Assembly (NCBI GenBank): GCA_963717955.1
Contig: CAVQXR010000002.1
Span: forward strand, 496,001 to 560,000
Direction: 5' to 3'
Length of the DNA: 64,000 nucleotides
Origin: CAVQXR01 sp963717955
Lineage (GTDB): Bacteria > Actinomycetota > Thermoleophilia > Gaiellales > Gaiellaceae
Made by a program: the position numbers and the translations under genes. Shown in pieces: positions 1 to 8,376 of this stretch. Under the pieces are notes generated by a model. It was given only the letters and a program-made list of their open reading frames with translations. It searched no databases and was not told where the DNA came from. The stretch's first letter is position 1. Each line of letters begins with the position of its first letter.

Positions 1-1676
1 GCGTTCGTCGTCACGTAGGTGACGCGCTTGCCCTCGAGCGCCAGCTTCTCGGCGATCCCGACGCCCATGAAGTAGCCCTCGCAGTCGTAGACGAGCGCAT
101 GGTCGCCGCACGGCTTGCCCTCGAGCATCACCTGCTCGGGGGTGAGCACATGGGGGAGGGAGGCGTCGGCACCCGGTACGGGTGCATGCGTAGCGCCCGA
201 GATCCCGTCGCCCGCCCAGCGCGCGCCGGTCGCGACGACGACGATCTCCGCGCCGTATTCGCGGACAGCCCGAGCGTCGAGCCGCAGGCCGGACACGATC
301 TCGACGTTCCTCAGCTTGTCGAGCTGGACACGGCGATAGTTCACGACCCGGGCCCACTCACCGAGGCCGGGGAGGCGCGACACCCAGTCCACGTAGCCGC
401 CGATCTCGGGTGCGGCGTCGACGAGGTGAACCCGGCGCATGCCCCGCATGCCGAGGACGCGGGCGCACTCCATCCCGGCGGCACCGGCTCCGACGACGAG
501 GACGTCGCGGTCGGCGTTCGCCGCCTTCGTGAACCGTTCGGGATGCCATCCGCGGCGGTACTCCTCGCCGGCGGTCGCGTTCTGGGTGCAGATGAGCGGC
601 GGCCCGCCGATCTCCCAGCGCGAGACGCAGACGTTGCAGCCGATGCACTCGCGGATCTCGTCGAGCCGGCCCTCCTCGATCTTCCTCGGCAGGAAGGGAT
701 CGGAGATCGACGGGCGAGCTCCGCCGATAAGATCGCACTGGCCGCTCGTGATCGCCTCGGCCATCGTGTCCGGGTTCGTGAACCGGCCGACGTTGACGAC
801 GGGCTTCGCCGTCACGTCCTTGACCCCGCGCGTCCATTCGGCCTGGTAGTTCTGCTCGAAGAAGCGTGAGGGGCCGATGTCGTCGCCCCAGTTCGTGTAC
901 GCGCCGACGTTCACGTCCCAGAGATCGACGAGATGGTCGACGTGGGCGATGAACCCGAGGGCCTCGTCCCGCTCGACGCCGCACGGCCCGAGCGGATCGA
1001 CGGTCAGCCGGGCCGCGATCGCGCACTCCTCGCCGACCGCCTCGCGGACAGCCTCGAGCGTCTCGCGCCAGAAGCGAGCCCGGTTCTCGAACGAGCCGCC
1101 GTACTCGTCGCTGCGCCGGTTGTAGTAGGGCGAGAGGAACTGCATCGGCAGGAAGCCGTGGGCTCCGTACACGTAGACGATGTCGAACCCGGCGGACCGG
1201 GCCCTGCGCGCCGCAGCCGCGTAGAGGCCGTGGAGCTCGCGGATCTCCGCGACCGTCGCCTCCCGCGGGATCGTCAGAGGATCGGCCTCGCTCGCGATCT
1301 GCGAGGGGCCGCGCGGCACGCATCGCGACTCCATGCAGGGCGCGTTCGCGCCCCCGTACCAGAGCTCGACGCTCGCGAGCGCGTCCCAGGCGTGAACGGC
1401 CGCGGTCGTGCGGGCGAGGTTACGGACGTCCTCGTCGTCCCAGAGCCGCGCCGAGACGCGATGGCAGTCATCCGACTCGGGGTGGATCGAGCAGTACTCG
1501 GTGCACACGGCCGCCCATCCTCCCTCGGCCTTCATCCCGCGATGCCCGGCCTGGAAGCCGGGCTTCTCGGAGCCCGCGCCGTTGCACTGGGGCGTGTGGT
1601 AGAAGCGGTTCCGGAGCGTCTTCGGCCCGATCCTGACCGGCTCGAAGAGGACGTCGTGCTTCGGGTCGCGGGGCAT
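1..1676 (-). CDS. tmd: Trimethylamine dehydrogenase (C-terminus off the window)
   Basis: This flavoprotein oxidatively demethylates trimethylamine to dimethylamine and formaldehyde. About 558 N-terminal residues are visible; the family is near 730. The N-terminal TIM barrel keeps Cys31 in HTPQCNGAG, which aligns with the cysteine that binds FMN covalently in characterised TMADH. The 4Fe-4S motif CIGCNVC followed by C after PPLI is near residue 345, and a Rossmann motif VLVVGAGAAG follows. Residues that separate TMADH from dimethylamine dehydrogenase (Tyr in TEYCS, Ser in HRVSAR, Trp in ELWYGG) are all of the trimethylamine type, from memory of published comparisons. The ATG is preceded by GAGGAGGG at good spacing. 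It lies downstream of an APC permease gene on the same strand, with a strong hairpin between them. Identity as TMADH/DMADH family is very secure; substrate choice is inference. Confidence 0.93.
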   Translation of the reverse strand, partial: MPRDPKHDVLFEPVRIGPKTLRNRFYHTPQCNGAGSEKPGFQAGHRGMKAEGGWAAVCTEYCSIHPESDDCHRVSARLWDDEDVRNLARTTAAVHAWDALASVELWYGGANAPCMESRCVPRGPSQIASEADPLTIPREATVAEIRELHGLYAAAARRARSAGFDIVYVYGAHGFLPMQFLSPYYNRRSDEYGGSFENRARFWRETLEAVREAVGEECAIAARLTVDPLGPCGVERDEALGFIAHVDHLVDLWDVNVGAYTNWGDDIGPSRFFEQNYQAEWTRGVKDVTAKPVVNVGRFTNPDTMAEAITSGQCDLIGGARPSISDPFLPRKIEEGRLDEIRECIGCNVCVSRWEIGGPPLICTQNATAGEEYRRGWHPERFTKAANADRDVLVVGAGAAGMECARVLGMRGMRRVHLVDAAPEIGGYVDWVSRLPGLGEWARVVNYRRVQLDKLRNVEIVSGLRLDARAVREYGAEIVVVATGARWAGDGISGATHAPVPGADASLPHVLTPEQVMLEGKPCGDHALVYDCEGYFMGVGIAEKLALEGKRVTYVTTN

Positions 1677-1721
1677 TCGCTCCCTCCTCTGCTGGGTGCG
1701 GTCATTCTCTCGCAGAGACGA

Positions 1722-1749
1722 CGAGGGGCGGGTGAGCACCCGCCCCTCG
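1722..1749. terminator. Hairpin between permease and TMADH genes
   Basis: A perfect 12-bp stem (CGAGGGGCGGGT with its complement) closes a 4-base loop. It lies just past the stop codon of the permease gene and ahead of the TMADH start, so it could end or attenuate permease transcription. There is no obvious U tract, which is common in high-GC genomes. Confidence 0.55.
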
Positions 1750-1784
1750 AGCGTTGGCCCGGTCAGCGGGTCCAACGAGATTCC

Positions 1785-3296
1785 CTAGTGCACGACCGGG
1801 GAGCCGGTGGCCTCCTCCTCGGGCATCGCCGGCGTCTCCTCGCGCCAGTGGGGCGCCTCCTTGTCCTGCACGATTCGCCGGAAGAGGAAGAGCAGGAGCG
1901 AGACGCCGAGCACCGCGAAGCCGATCACCCGCTCCTTGGTTCCGCCGTAGACGGCCCCGCCGCCGGCGATCTGGAACCAGGCGATGCCCACCGCGCTGAA
2001 GACGAGGAACGCGGCACAGAGGACGCCGGCAATCCATGTCCAGTACGAGGGGAGCTTGATCGGCCGCGGCCAGTTCGGCCGCGCTCTCCTCAGCAGGACG
2101 TACCCGGAGAGGGCGAAGACGTGTGCCAGCACGTAACCGATGTTGCTCGCCACGAGAATGCCGAAGAGGTTGCCGACGAAGAGGACGAAGAGGATGTTGA
2201 TCGCCGCGTCCAGGGACATGGCGAACCCCGGTACGTTCCAGCGGTTGAGGCGTCCGAGTTGCTTGATCGTGAGCCCGTCCTTCGAGATGCCGTACAGCGC
2301 GCGGCTCCCGTCGGCCGTCGCCGTGTTCATCGAGATGACGAAGCTCGCCAGGATGATGATCACGAAGAAGTCCGTCGCGCCCGAGCCGACGAGCTGTTCG
2401 AGCGCGCCGACGTAGTCGAAGAGCTCCACCGTCTCCGGCCCCACGCCGCCGGTGAGACCGATCGGCAGCACCGTGTAGACGACGAGCGAGAAGAGCGCCG
2501 CCGACATGAGGGCCCTTCGCGTGTCCCGGACCGTGTCCTTGTACTCGGGCGCGAAGGTCGCGCACGTGTCGACGCCGCCCGCCGACCAGATCATGATCCA
2601 GATCCACACGAGTGCGAGCTGCCAGCCGCCCCAGGCGAGGCCCGGATCGTCGAGCTTGTAGGTGAGGTTGGCCGAGTCGAAGTCGCCGTTGATGAACGGC
2701 AGGATCATGAAGCAGAAGAGCGGGATCATGAGCAGGAGGCCGGAGAGGTAGTTGAACGCCACGCCGATGCGCGTGCCGAAGACGTTGAAGGACCAGACGC
2801 AGGCGATCAGGCCGATTGCGATCAGGTGCTGGAGCCCGATGTTCACGGTGCCGGTCGAGAAGTACCCGGCGTCGATGTCCGCGCCGCCGAACGCGTACGT
2901 CCCGTACGGCTCGTTCGGGAACCACGCCGCCTGGGCGATGTAGCCGCAGAAGATGCCGAGGAACGACAGCACGACCGACCAGCCGATCCAGTAGCCGAAC
3001 GTGGCGATCGGCCCCACGAGGGTCGTGTGCTTGCGCCACCCCTCGTTCGCGTAGAGCGGGAAGCCGCCGGACTTGTGCGGGAACATCGCGGCGAGTTCCG
3101 CGTACAGCATCATGACGGGCACCATGATCGCCGCCGTGATTCCCCAGAGCAGCGCCGCGCCCCAGCCGCCGAGGTCGAGCACCGTCCAGCCGAGTGCGCC
3201 GAGCAGGAACCCGGGATTCGCGAGCGCGATCACGAACCCGTCGTACCAGCGGAGCGTCTTCAGGAGCTGTCGTTCTTCGATCTCCGCGACCGCCAT
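1785..3296 (-). CDS. APC-superfamily amino acid/amine permease
   Basis: A 503-residue integral membrane transporter of the amino acid-polyamine-organocation type. The N-terminal stretch ANPGFLLGALGWTVLDLGGWGA fits the first helix of APC carriers, and about twelve hydrophobic segments follow. The start MAVAEIEERQ is chosen because AAGGGG lies 7 bases upstream; the open frame extends further upstream without a better ribosome site. Its place directly upstream of trimethylamine dehydrogenase suggests it imports an amine or amino acid feeding that pathway, but the substrate cannot be read from sequence. The family call is firm; the substrate is inference. Confidence 0.85.
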   Translation of the reverse strand: MAVAEIEERQLLKTLRWYDGFVIALANPGFLLGALGWTVLDLGGWGAALLWGITAAIMVPVMMLYAELAAMFPHKSGGFPLYANEGWRKHTTLVGPIATFGYWIGWSVVLSFLGIFCGYIAQAAWFPNEPYGTYAFGGADIDAGYFSTGTVNIGLQHLIAIGLIACVWSFNVFGTRIGVAFNYLSGLLLMIPLFCFMILPFINGDFDSANLTYKLDDPGLAWGGWQLALVWIWIMIWSAGGVDTCATFAPEYKDTVRDTRRALMSAALFSLVVYTVLPIGLTGGVGPETVELFDYVGALEQLVGSGATDFFVIIILASFVISMNTATADGSRALYGISKDGLTIKQLGRLNRWNVPGFAMSLDAAINILFVLFVGNLFGILVASNIGYVLAHVFALSGYVLLRRARPNWPRPIKLPSYWTWIAGVLCAAFLVFSAVGIAWFQIAGGGAVYGGTKERVIGFAVLGVSLLLFLFRRIVQDKEAPHWREETPAMPEEEATGSPVVH

Positions 3297-3414
3297 GGTC
3301 GGACCCCCTTCTCGCTCTGGCTGCCGAGCGAACCTAGCACCCACGGTGGACGGATGCAACCGAACGCGGAACGCCGCGTCCGTCGCCGAGCGATCCCGAT
3401 CTAGAATCAGCTGC

Positions 3415-3768
3415 ATGGGTGGGCTGAGGATCACCGTTCGCTGCGACTGCGGCGCCGTTCGGTACCTCGGCTACGGCGAGGTCTGGACGTGCGAGACGTG
3501 CGGGAAACGCTGGAACACCGCGCAGATCCCGAAGGAGGAGTACGACCGTGTCGCGGCGGCGGTCGCCCGCTACCGGCACGTCGCGATCGGAGCGATCGCT
3601 GTCACGACGGCGGTCCTCATCCCGCTGGGCCTGCTCGTCAACTTTGTCTTCCTCCTGCTCGTGCCCGCGCTGCTCGTGCTGTGGGCCGGAATCGTCTCGC
3701 CGCGCCTGAAGCGTGGCGTCTGGGCGCGCATCGGATCGCTGCCCTCGTGGCAGCTCCACCCGGAGTGA
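3415..3768 (+). CDS. Small zinc-ribbon membrane protein
   Basis: This 117-residue protein starts with a short zinc-ribbon-like segment holding CDCGAV and CETCGKRW, then a linker, then two adjacent hydrophobic helices (about residues 60-95) and a basic tail. Two CxC/CxxC pairs suggest a structural metal site on the cytoplasmic side. It is followed after only 3 bases by a universal-stress-protein gene and is probably cotranscribed with it. I do not recognise a characterised family, so no function is assigned. Confidence 0.7.
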   Translation: MGGLRITVRCDCGAVRYLGYGEVWTCETCGKRWNTAQIPKEEYDRVAAAVARYRHVAIGAIAVTTAVLIPLGLLVNFVFLLLVPALLVLWAGIVSPRLKRGVWARIGSLPSWQLHPE

Positions 3769-3771
3769 GCC

Positions 3772-4242
3772 GTGCTCACGCTGCGCCGCCCCCGCGCGCC
3801 CCGGGTCGAGCTCGAGGTCGGAACGATCGGTCGGCCCGTCGTCCTCGCGACGCTCGGTGTTCCGTTCGACCCGCAGGCGGCAGCGTTCGCCGTCGACACC
3901 GCGGTCGAGAGCGGCCAGCCCCTCGTCCTGCTCAACGTCGTCGAGCTGATCCTGTCGCCGCAGGCGGTCGTGTTCGGCCTGAGCTGGGAGCTTGCGGGCG
4001 AACGCGACGCACGCGCCCTGGCCGAGCCCGCTCGGCTCGCCTCGTCGTTCGGCGTCCAGGTCGAGCGCCTGCGGGTGTGCAGCCCGCACCCGGTCGACGC
4101 GCTGGTCGAGCTCGTGGCGGAGCGTTCCCCCGGCCTGCTCGTGTTCGGCCCCGATCGCAACCGGCTTCGCGGATGGCGCTATCGCCGGGCGGCGAAGGCC
4201 GTCCGCGACCGCTGTGCCTGCCTAGTCTGGCTTGCGGAGTAG
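3772..4242 (+). CDS. Universal stress protein family (divergent)
   Basis: A 156-residue protein with a UspA-like alpha/beta fold: a first strand PVVLATLGVPFD, helix, LVLLNVVEL strand, and a late GLLVFGPDRNRLRGWRYRR segment where canonical members have the G-2x-G-9x-G(S/T) nucleotide motif. That motif is not well kept, so ATP binding is uncertain. GTG is the start, 3 bases after the preceding stop. The gene stop (TAG) runs into the first of the REP-like repeats. Universal stress assignment is moderately secure. Confidence 0.6.
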   Translation: MLTLRRPRAPRVELEVGTIGRPVVLATLGVPFDPQAAAFAVDTAVESGQPLVLLNVVELILSPQAVVFGLSWELAGERDARALAEPARLASSFGVQVERLRVCSPHPVDALVELVAERSPGLLVFGPDRNRLRGWRYRRAAKAVRDRCACLVWLAE

Positions 4243-4260
4243 GGGCCGGACCTGCCCCGC
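4239..4260 (+). repeat. REP-like unit, degenerate
   Basis: Begins GTAGGGGCCGGACC and ends in GCCCC. It has the same GTAG head and GGGCCGG core as the palindromes beyond the transposase, but the right arm is degraded. It overlaps the stop codon of the preceding gene. Confidence 0.55.
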
Positions 4261-4319
4261 GCTGAAGAGATCCGATTTCGTGACGGACCCGCGCATCGCC
4301 TCCACGGATCATCGGTGGC

Positions 4320-4778
4320 GTGCGTTCGCGACGTCGCCTTCGGCTCCGGGACTTCGATTACGGCACCGCGGGCGCCTATCTCGTCACCGTGTGCGGCCGG
4401 GAAAGGGCATGCCGCTTCGCCTGTATCGAGGACGATCGAGCCGTGCTCTCGCGCCTCGGTCGAATCGTCGAGAGCGCCTGGTGGGCGATCTCCGTGAAGC
4501 ACCCGGGTGTCGACGTCGAGGCCTGCGTGGTGATGCCGAATCACGTCCACGGAATCGTGTGGCTCGACCGACGCGGGGACCGTCGACCACCGCCCTTGCC
4601 AGCGGTCGTCGGCGCATTCAAGGGGCGTGCTAGCCGCCTCGCCGGAGACGCGCTCTGGCAGCGTGGTTACCACGACAGAGTCATTCGCGACGAGCAAGAG
4701 CTGACGTCGTTCCGCCAATACATCGCCACGAACCCGATGCGGTGGGCGCTGGACCGGGAGAATCCCGCCCGTCGGTGA
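4320..4778 (+). CDS. REP-associated tyrosine transposase (RAYT, TnpA_REP)
   Basis: A 152-residue single-strand transposase of the IS200/IS605-related Y1 family. It has the HUH metal motif in MPNHVHGIV (His75 and His77) and the RAYT signature WQRGYHDRVIRDE, whose Tyr117 is the expected nucleophile, followed by YIATNPMRW. RAYTs are single-copy domesticated transposases that act on REP palindromes with a GTAG-type tetranucleotide head. Here the gene is flanked on both sides by palindromes headed GTAG, as the model predicts. GTG start at 4320. It has no partner transposase (no TnpB) and no insertion-sequence ends of its own. Confidence 0.9.
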   Translation: MRSRRRLRLRDFDYGTAGAYLVTVCGRERACRFACIEDDRAVLSRLGRIVESAWWAISVKHPGVDVEACVVMPNHVHGIVWLDRRGDRRPPPLPAVVGAFKGRASRLAGDALWQRGYHDRVIRDEQELTSFRQYIATNPMRWALDRENPARR

Positions 4779-4786
4779 CCGGGCGT

Positions 4787-4810
4787 GGGCCGGACAGGTC
4801 CGGCCCCTAC
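4787..4810. repeat. REP palindrome immediately after the RAYT gene
   Basis: A perfect 9-bp inverted repeat GGGCCGGAC / GTCCGGCCC separated by AG, ending CCCCTAC, which is the complement of the GTAGGGG head. It lies nine bases after the transposase stop. Confidence 0.8.
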
Positions 4811-4846
4811 ACCGAACATCACGAGGGCCGACGCCTCACGAATCCG

Positions 4847-4903
4847 AGTAGGGGCCGGTCCTGACCGGCCCGGGCCGGATCTCGTCCGGCCCGCCCGGCC
4901 TAC
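4847..4903. repeat. Double REP unit (head-to-tail palindromes)
   Basis: Starts GTAGGGGCCGGTC, pairs with GACCGGCCC after a CT loop, then continues directly into a second palindrome GGGCCGGA / TCCGGCCC with a TCTCG loop, and closes with GGCCTAC. Two units bounded by GTAG and CTAC resemble a REPIN/BIME arrangement. It ends at the stop codon of the GMC oxidoreductase gene. Confidence 0.75.
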
Positions 4904-6996
4904 GCCGGGACGCGCTGCAGGTTCGCCCGCTCGATCAGGCGCGCCGTGACCCGCGCCGCGTTCGCGCAGATCGTCGACGTGGGTGCCATCGGGCCCGACG
5001 TGACGAAGACGGAACCGTCGACCACGTAGAGGTTCGGCACGTCATGCGTCTGGCACCAGCGGTCGACGACGGAGGTCGCGGGGTCGTCGCCCATCCGGGT
5101 CGTGCCGAGCAGGTGCCAGCCCCAGGCCGACCAGTCGGCCTCGATCGTGTCGACCGCCCCTGCGGCCCGGTGCGCCTCGTGGGCGCGGTCGAGCTGGAAG
5201 CGGAGGTTCGTCCTCATGTCGTCGTCGATGACGAAATGGGCCTTGGGCGCCGGGATGCCGTCCCCGTCCTTCAGCTCCGGGTCGACCGTGATCGTGTTCG
5301 ATTCGTGCGGCATGTCCTCGATCCCGATCCCCCAGTCGAACGCGTGCCCGAGCGTCCGCTCGATCAGCTCGTGGATGCTCGATCCGAAGCGGCTCTCGAA
5401 TGGCCGATCGTCGTAGCGGGCCAGGCTGAACAGGGGCCCGCCGAGCGGCATCAAGTCCCACTGGGCGCCGCGGGAGCACCCGCGCGACTCGTCGTGATCT
5501 GCGAACTCGAGCGAGAGGAGCTGCGTCCCCCACGGGCCGAGCCAGGTCTCGAGATCGTCCTCGTAGACGCCGAGCACGCTCATGTACGGGTGCAGCATCA
5601 GCCGCTTGCCGACGAGGCCCGAGGAGTTCGCGAGACCGTCGGGGAAGCGGGCGGACGTCGAGAGCAGCAGGAGCCGCGGCGTCCCGACCCCGTTCGCGCC
5701 GAGGATCACGACGTCCGCGGCCTGGAACTGCTCCTGCCCGTTCCGGTCGATGTACACGGCGCCCGTCGCGAGCCCCTTGCCGTCCACGGTGATCTCGCGC
5801 ACGCGCGCGCCCGTGATGCACTTCGCGCCGTGCTGCAGCGCGGCCGGCCACATCGTCGTGTCGGTCGAGCTCTTTGCCCCCGTGGGGCAGCCCCACATGC
5901 ACGCGCCGGTCCGCTCGCAGCCGGCGAGATTGCCGACGTCCTGAGAGCGGATCGCGTGCGCGGCCGGCCACCAGTGCCAGCCGAGCTCGTTCATGCCGAG
6001 CGCCGCCTTGCGTCCCATCGCGCCGATCGGCAGGGGCGGCAGCGCCGGTGCCGGCCCGGCGGGGTAGACCGGATCGCCCGTCATCCCGGAGATCAGCATC
6101 TCCTGGTCGATCCGCTCGTAGTAGGGCTGCATCTCCTCGTACGAGATCGGCCAGTCATCGGCGAGCCCGTCCACGGTGCGCACCCTGAAGTCGTGTGGCC
6201 GCATCCGAACCCACTGCGCGCAGAAGTGCACCGTCGAGCCGCCGACGGCGTTGTACATCACCGGGGTGATCGGCGAGTTGGAGACCTCGATCGGATAGTC
6301 GGCCTGCTGCCGTCGGACGTTCGGGTTGGGGCTCCACTGGGCATCCGCGACGAGCTCCCACTCGAGCTTGTCCCCCGGGAACTGGGAGACGTTCGGCCAG
6401 CCTCCCTGTTCGAGGCACACCACGCTGTAGCCGGCCTCGGCGAGGTGCCGGGCCGCGACCGAGCCACCGGCCCCCGCGCCGATGATGAGCACGTCGGCGC
6501 GCTCCGGGGAGCGCGAGAGGTTGAACGAGAGCGGCTCCACCCGTCCATTCGGCGGAGGAGCCGGCGGGGCCTGCTTGTGGACGGGCCCGCGCTCGATGAC
6601 CGCGTCGAGGATGTCGTCGCGCAGGTCGTACTCGGCCTCGTCGGCGAACGGTGGGCGCTTGCCCTGGCCGGGGAACCCGATGCGCTTGCGGACCTTCAGG
6701 TTCATGTAGTAGGCGCCCTGGACGATCATCGCGAGCCCGTCGAACGCCGGCCGCTCCTCCGCATGGAGCCTGCGGGCCTCTCCCCCGGCATCGCTGCCGG
6801 CGGCCCGGTCGAGCAGCGCACCCAGCGATTCGACGAGGTCGGGCCGAGCCTTGAGCGCCCGGTCGAGCCATTTCCCCTGGGGATCCGCCTCGCTCCACGA
6901 GAGAAGCTCCCCGGCAGCCGGGATCAGCACGTCTCCGAGCGCCCGGAGGGTCGCGACCTGCTCCTCGCTCAACGTGGCCTTGGCCGACACGCTCAC
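4900..6996 (-). CDS. GMC-family FAD oxidoreductase with N-terminal extension
   Basis: A 698-residue flavin oxidoreductase. Residues 1-150 form an extension resembling the gluconate 2-dehydrogenase subunit 3 fold. The GMC body follows: the FAD dinucleotide motif VLIIGAGAGGSVAARHLAEAG near 170, the second GMC signature with GANGVGTPRLLLLS, and the C-terminal catalytic region WHLLGTTRMGDDP plus NLYVVDGSVF. A cysteine-rich segment (CERTGACMWGC) sits in the middle, as in sugar and alcohol dehydrogenases of this group. The start is GTG with GAAGGAGGT 7 bases upstream, a near-perfect ribosome site. The substrate is probably an alcohol, sugar or polyol, not determinable here. It stands alone between REP units and an antiporter gene. 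Confidence 0.88.
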   Translation of the reverse strand: MSVSAKATLSEEQVATLRALGDVLIPAAGELLSWSEADPQGKWLDRALKARPDLVESLGALLDRAAGSDAGGEARRLHAEERPAFDGLAMIVQGAYYMNLKVRKRIGFPGQGKRPPFADEAEYDLRDDILDAVIERGPVHKQAPPAPPPNGRVEPLSFNLSRSPERADVLIIGAGAGGSVAARHLAEAGYSVVCLEQGGWPNVSQFPGDKLEWELVADAQWSPNPNVRRQQADYPIEVSNSPITPVMYNAVGGSTVHFCAQWVRMRPHDFRVRTVDGLADDWPISYEEMQPYYERIDQEMLISGMTGDPVYPAGPAPALPPLPIGAMGRKAALGMNELGWHWWPAAHAIRSQDVGNLAGCERTGACMWGCPTGAKSSTDTTMWPAALQHGAKCITGARVREITVDGKGLATGAVYIDRNGQEQFQAADVVILGANGVGTPRLLLLSTSARFPDGLANSSGLVGKRLMLHPYMSVLGVYEDDLETWLGPWGTQLLSLEFADHDESRGCSRGAQWDLMPLGGPLFSLARYDDRPFESRFGSSIHELIERTLGHAFDWGIGIEDMPHESNTITVDPELKDGDGIPAPKAHFVIDDDMRTNLRFQLDRAHEAHRAAGAVDTIEADWSAWGWHLLGTTRMGDDPATSVVDRWCQTHDVPNLYVVDGSVFVTSGPMAPTSTICANAARVTARLIERANLQRVPA

Positions 6997-7065
6997 GCTG
7001 CCACCTCCTTCGTCGGAGACATGAGCCTACGACATCGCGGCGGGCAACGGAAGGCCCAGCCGCTT

Positions 7066-8274
7066 TCAGGCCCCGGCGGTCGTCGAGACGCTTGGTCCCG
7101 CCGATACTCGCCGCGCCACCCGGCGGAGCGTCGCCCCCTGGACGACGATCGAGGCCGCCGTGGCGACGAGGACAATCGCCTCCGTCCGCGAGGTCTCGGG
7201 GAGGGCTTCGAGGCCGGGATACGCGGCCAGCAGCAGCGGAACGGCGCCTTTCAGGCCACCCCAGGAGACGAGCACCCGTTCCGCCCTCGTGAGACCGCTG
7301 CCCAGCAGGCAGACGGCCGCGACCGCGGGGCGGACGAGGAAGACCGTCATGAAGGTGATCGCGAATCCCTGCCAGAGGTCGACACCGCCGACGAGCGGCG
7401 CGAAGGCGGCTCCGAGGAGGCCGAAGAGGATCGGCTCGGCGGCCGCCGCTACGGACTCCGGCACGGCATGGTTGCGCCCGTCCTGCTCGGCCCAACGGTC
7501 CGAGAGGAGCAGGCCGGCAACGTAGACCGCGAGGAAGCCGCTGCCGTGGAGAGAGGCCGTCCCGGCTCCCACGATCACGGCCCCGACCAGCACCGCGAGC
7601 GCCTGAAACCCCTCCTCGAGCTTCGGCGTCGCTCGCAGCAGCATCATGAGGGCGCCGGCGCCCACAAGGCCGCCCGCAAGCCCGATGCCGAGTTCCTCCG
7701 CGAGGCGGATCGCACCCTCGCCGAACGAGGCTCCGTCCGGCCCGAGCGCCGCGACGGCGACCACCATGAGCGAGATGCCGACCGGGTCGTTGAATCCCGA
7801 CTCGCCCTCGAGGATCGTCCGGGCGCGGCCGCGCGAGGCGCCGCCGCGGAGCGTCGCATACACCGCCGCCGGGTCGGTCGGGGCGAGCGCGACGCCGACG
7901 AGGAGGGCGAGCGACCAGTCAAACCCGAGCACGTAGTGCCCGAAGGCTGCGAGCCCGCCCGCCGTCGCCGCCGTGCCGGGAAGACCGAGCAGGACGATGG
8001 GCTGCGCGGACCGCCGCCAGGCCGTGAAGCCCGTGGCCAGACCGCCCTGGAAGAGGATCCCGTACAGAGCAAGGGCGCCGATCTCCTCGAGCTCGAGCGG
8101 GCCGAGCCGCTCGGCGACGTCGAGCCCGGCGAGCCCGGCGATCACCCCGACGGCGAGAAACGCGGCCGGGCCGGGGAGGTGCAGGCGGCGGAGAACGGGC
8201 GCGAGCGCGAGCGCGGCGGCCAGCAGCGCCGCGGCGACGAGGAGCTCAGGGTAGAAGTCGGCCAGGTCGTCCAT
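7066..8274 (-). CDS. Cation/proton antiporter, CPA1 (NhaP-like)
   Basis: A 402-residue membrane antiporter exchanging Na+ or K+ for protons. Hydrophobic helices run nearly from end to end. The motifs LAPTDPAAVYATLRGG and ESGFNDPVGISLMV are the unwound-helix and ion-binding signatures; the Asn-Asp pair in FNDP is typical of electroneutral CPA1 members. SWGGLKGAVPLLLA near residue 345 is another family hallmark. No C-terminal regulatory domain is present. It is the first of two CPA antiporters in the window; the second is at 11.8-13.1 kb. The specific cation is unknown. Confidence 0.87.
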   Translation of the reverse strand: MDDLADFYPELLVAAALLAAALALAPVLRRLHLPGPAAFLAVGVIAGLAGLDVAERLGPLELEEIGALALYGILFQGGLATGFTAWRRSAQPIVLLGLPGTAATAGGLAAFGHYVLGFDWSLALLVGVALAPTDPAAVYATLRGGASRGRARTILEGESGFNDPVGISLMVVAVAALGPDGASFGEGAIRLAEELGIGLAGGLVGAGALMMLLRATPKLEEGFQALAVLVGAVIVGAGTASLHGSGFLAVYVAGLLLSDRWAEQDGRNHAVPESVAAAAEPILFGLLGAAFAPLVGGVDLWQGFAITFMTVFLVRPAVAAVCLLGSGLTRAERVLVSWGGLKGAVPLLLAAYPGLEALPETSRTEAIVLVATAASIVVQGATLRRVARRVSAGPSVSTTAGA

Positions 8275-8376
8275 GAGTCGTTGCCGACCAGGCTTCCCGG
8301 CGCACCAGGATGGATTGTACCTCCCGGACGGTGCGGGCCGGACGTCGTTCGGGGCCGAACCCGCCCGCCAGCGTCC

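Noticed and set aside
933..3404. An 823-residue plus-strand frame opposite TMADH and the permease
   Set aside because: It has no recognisable domain and strongly biased Arg/Asp/Glu content; the minus-strand genes have full family motifs and ribosome sites.
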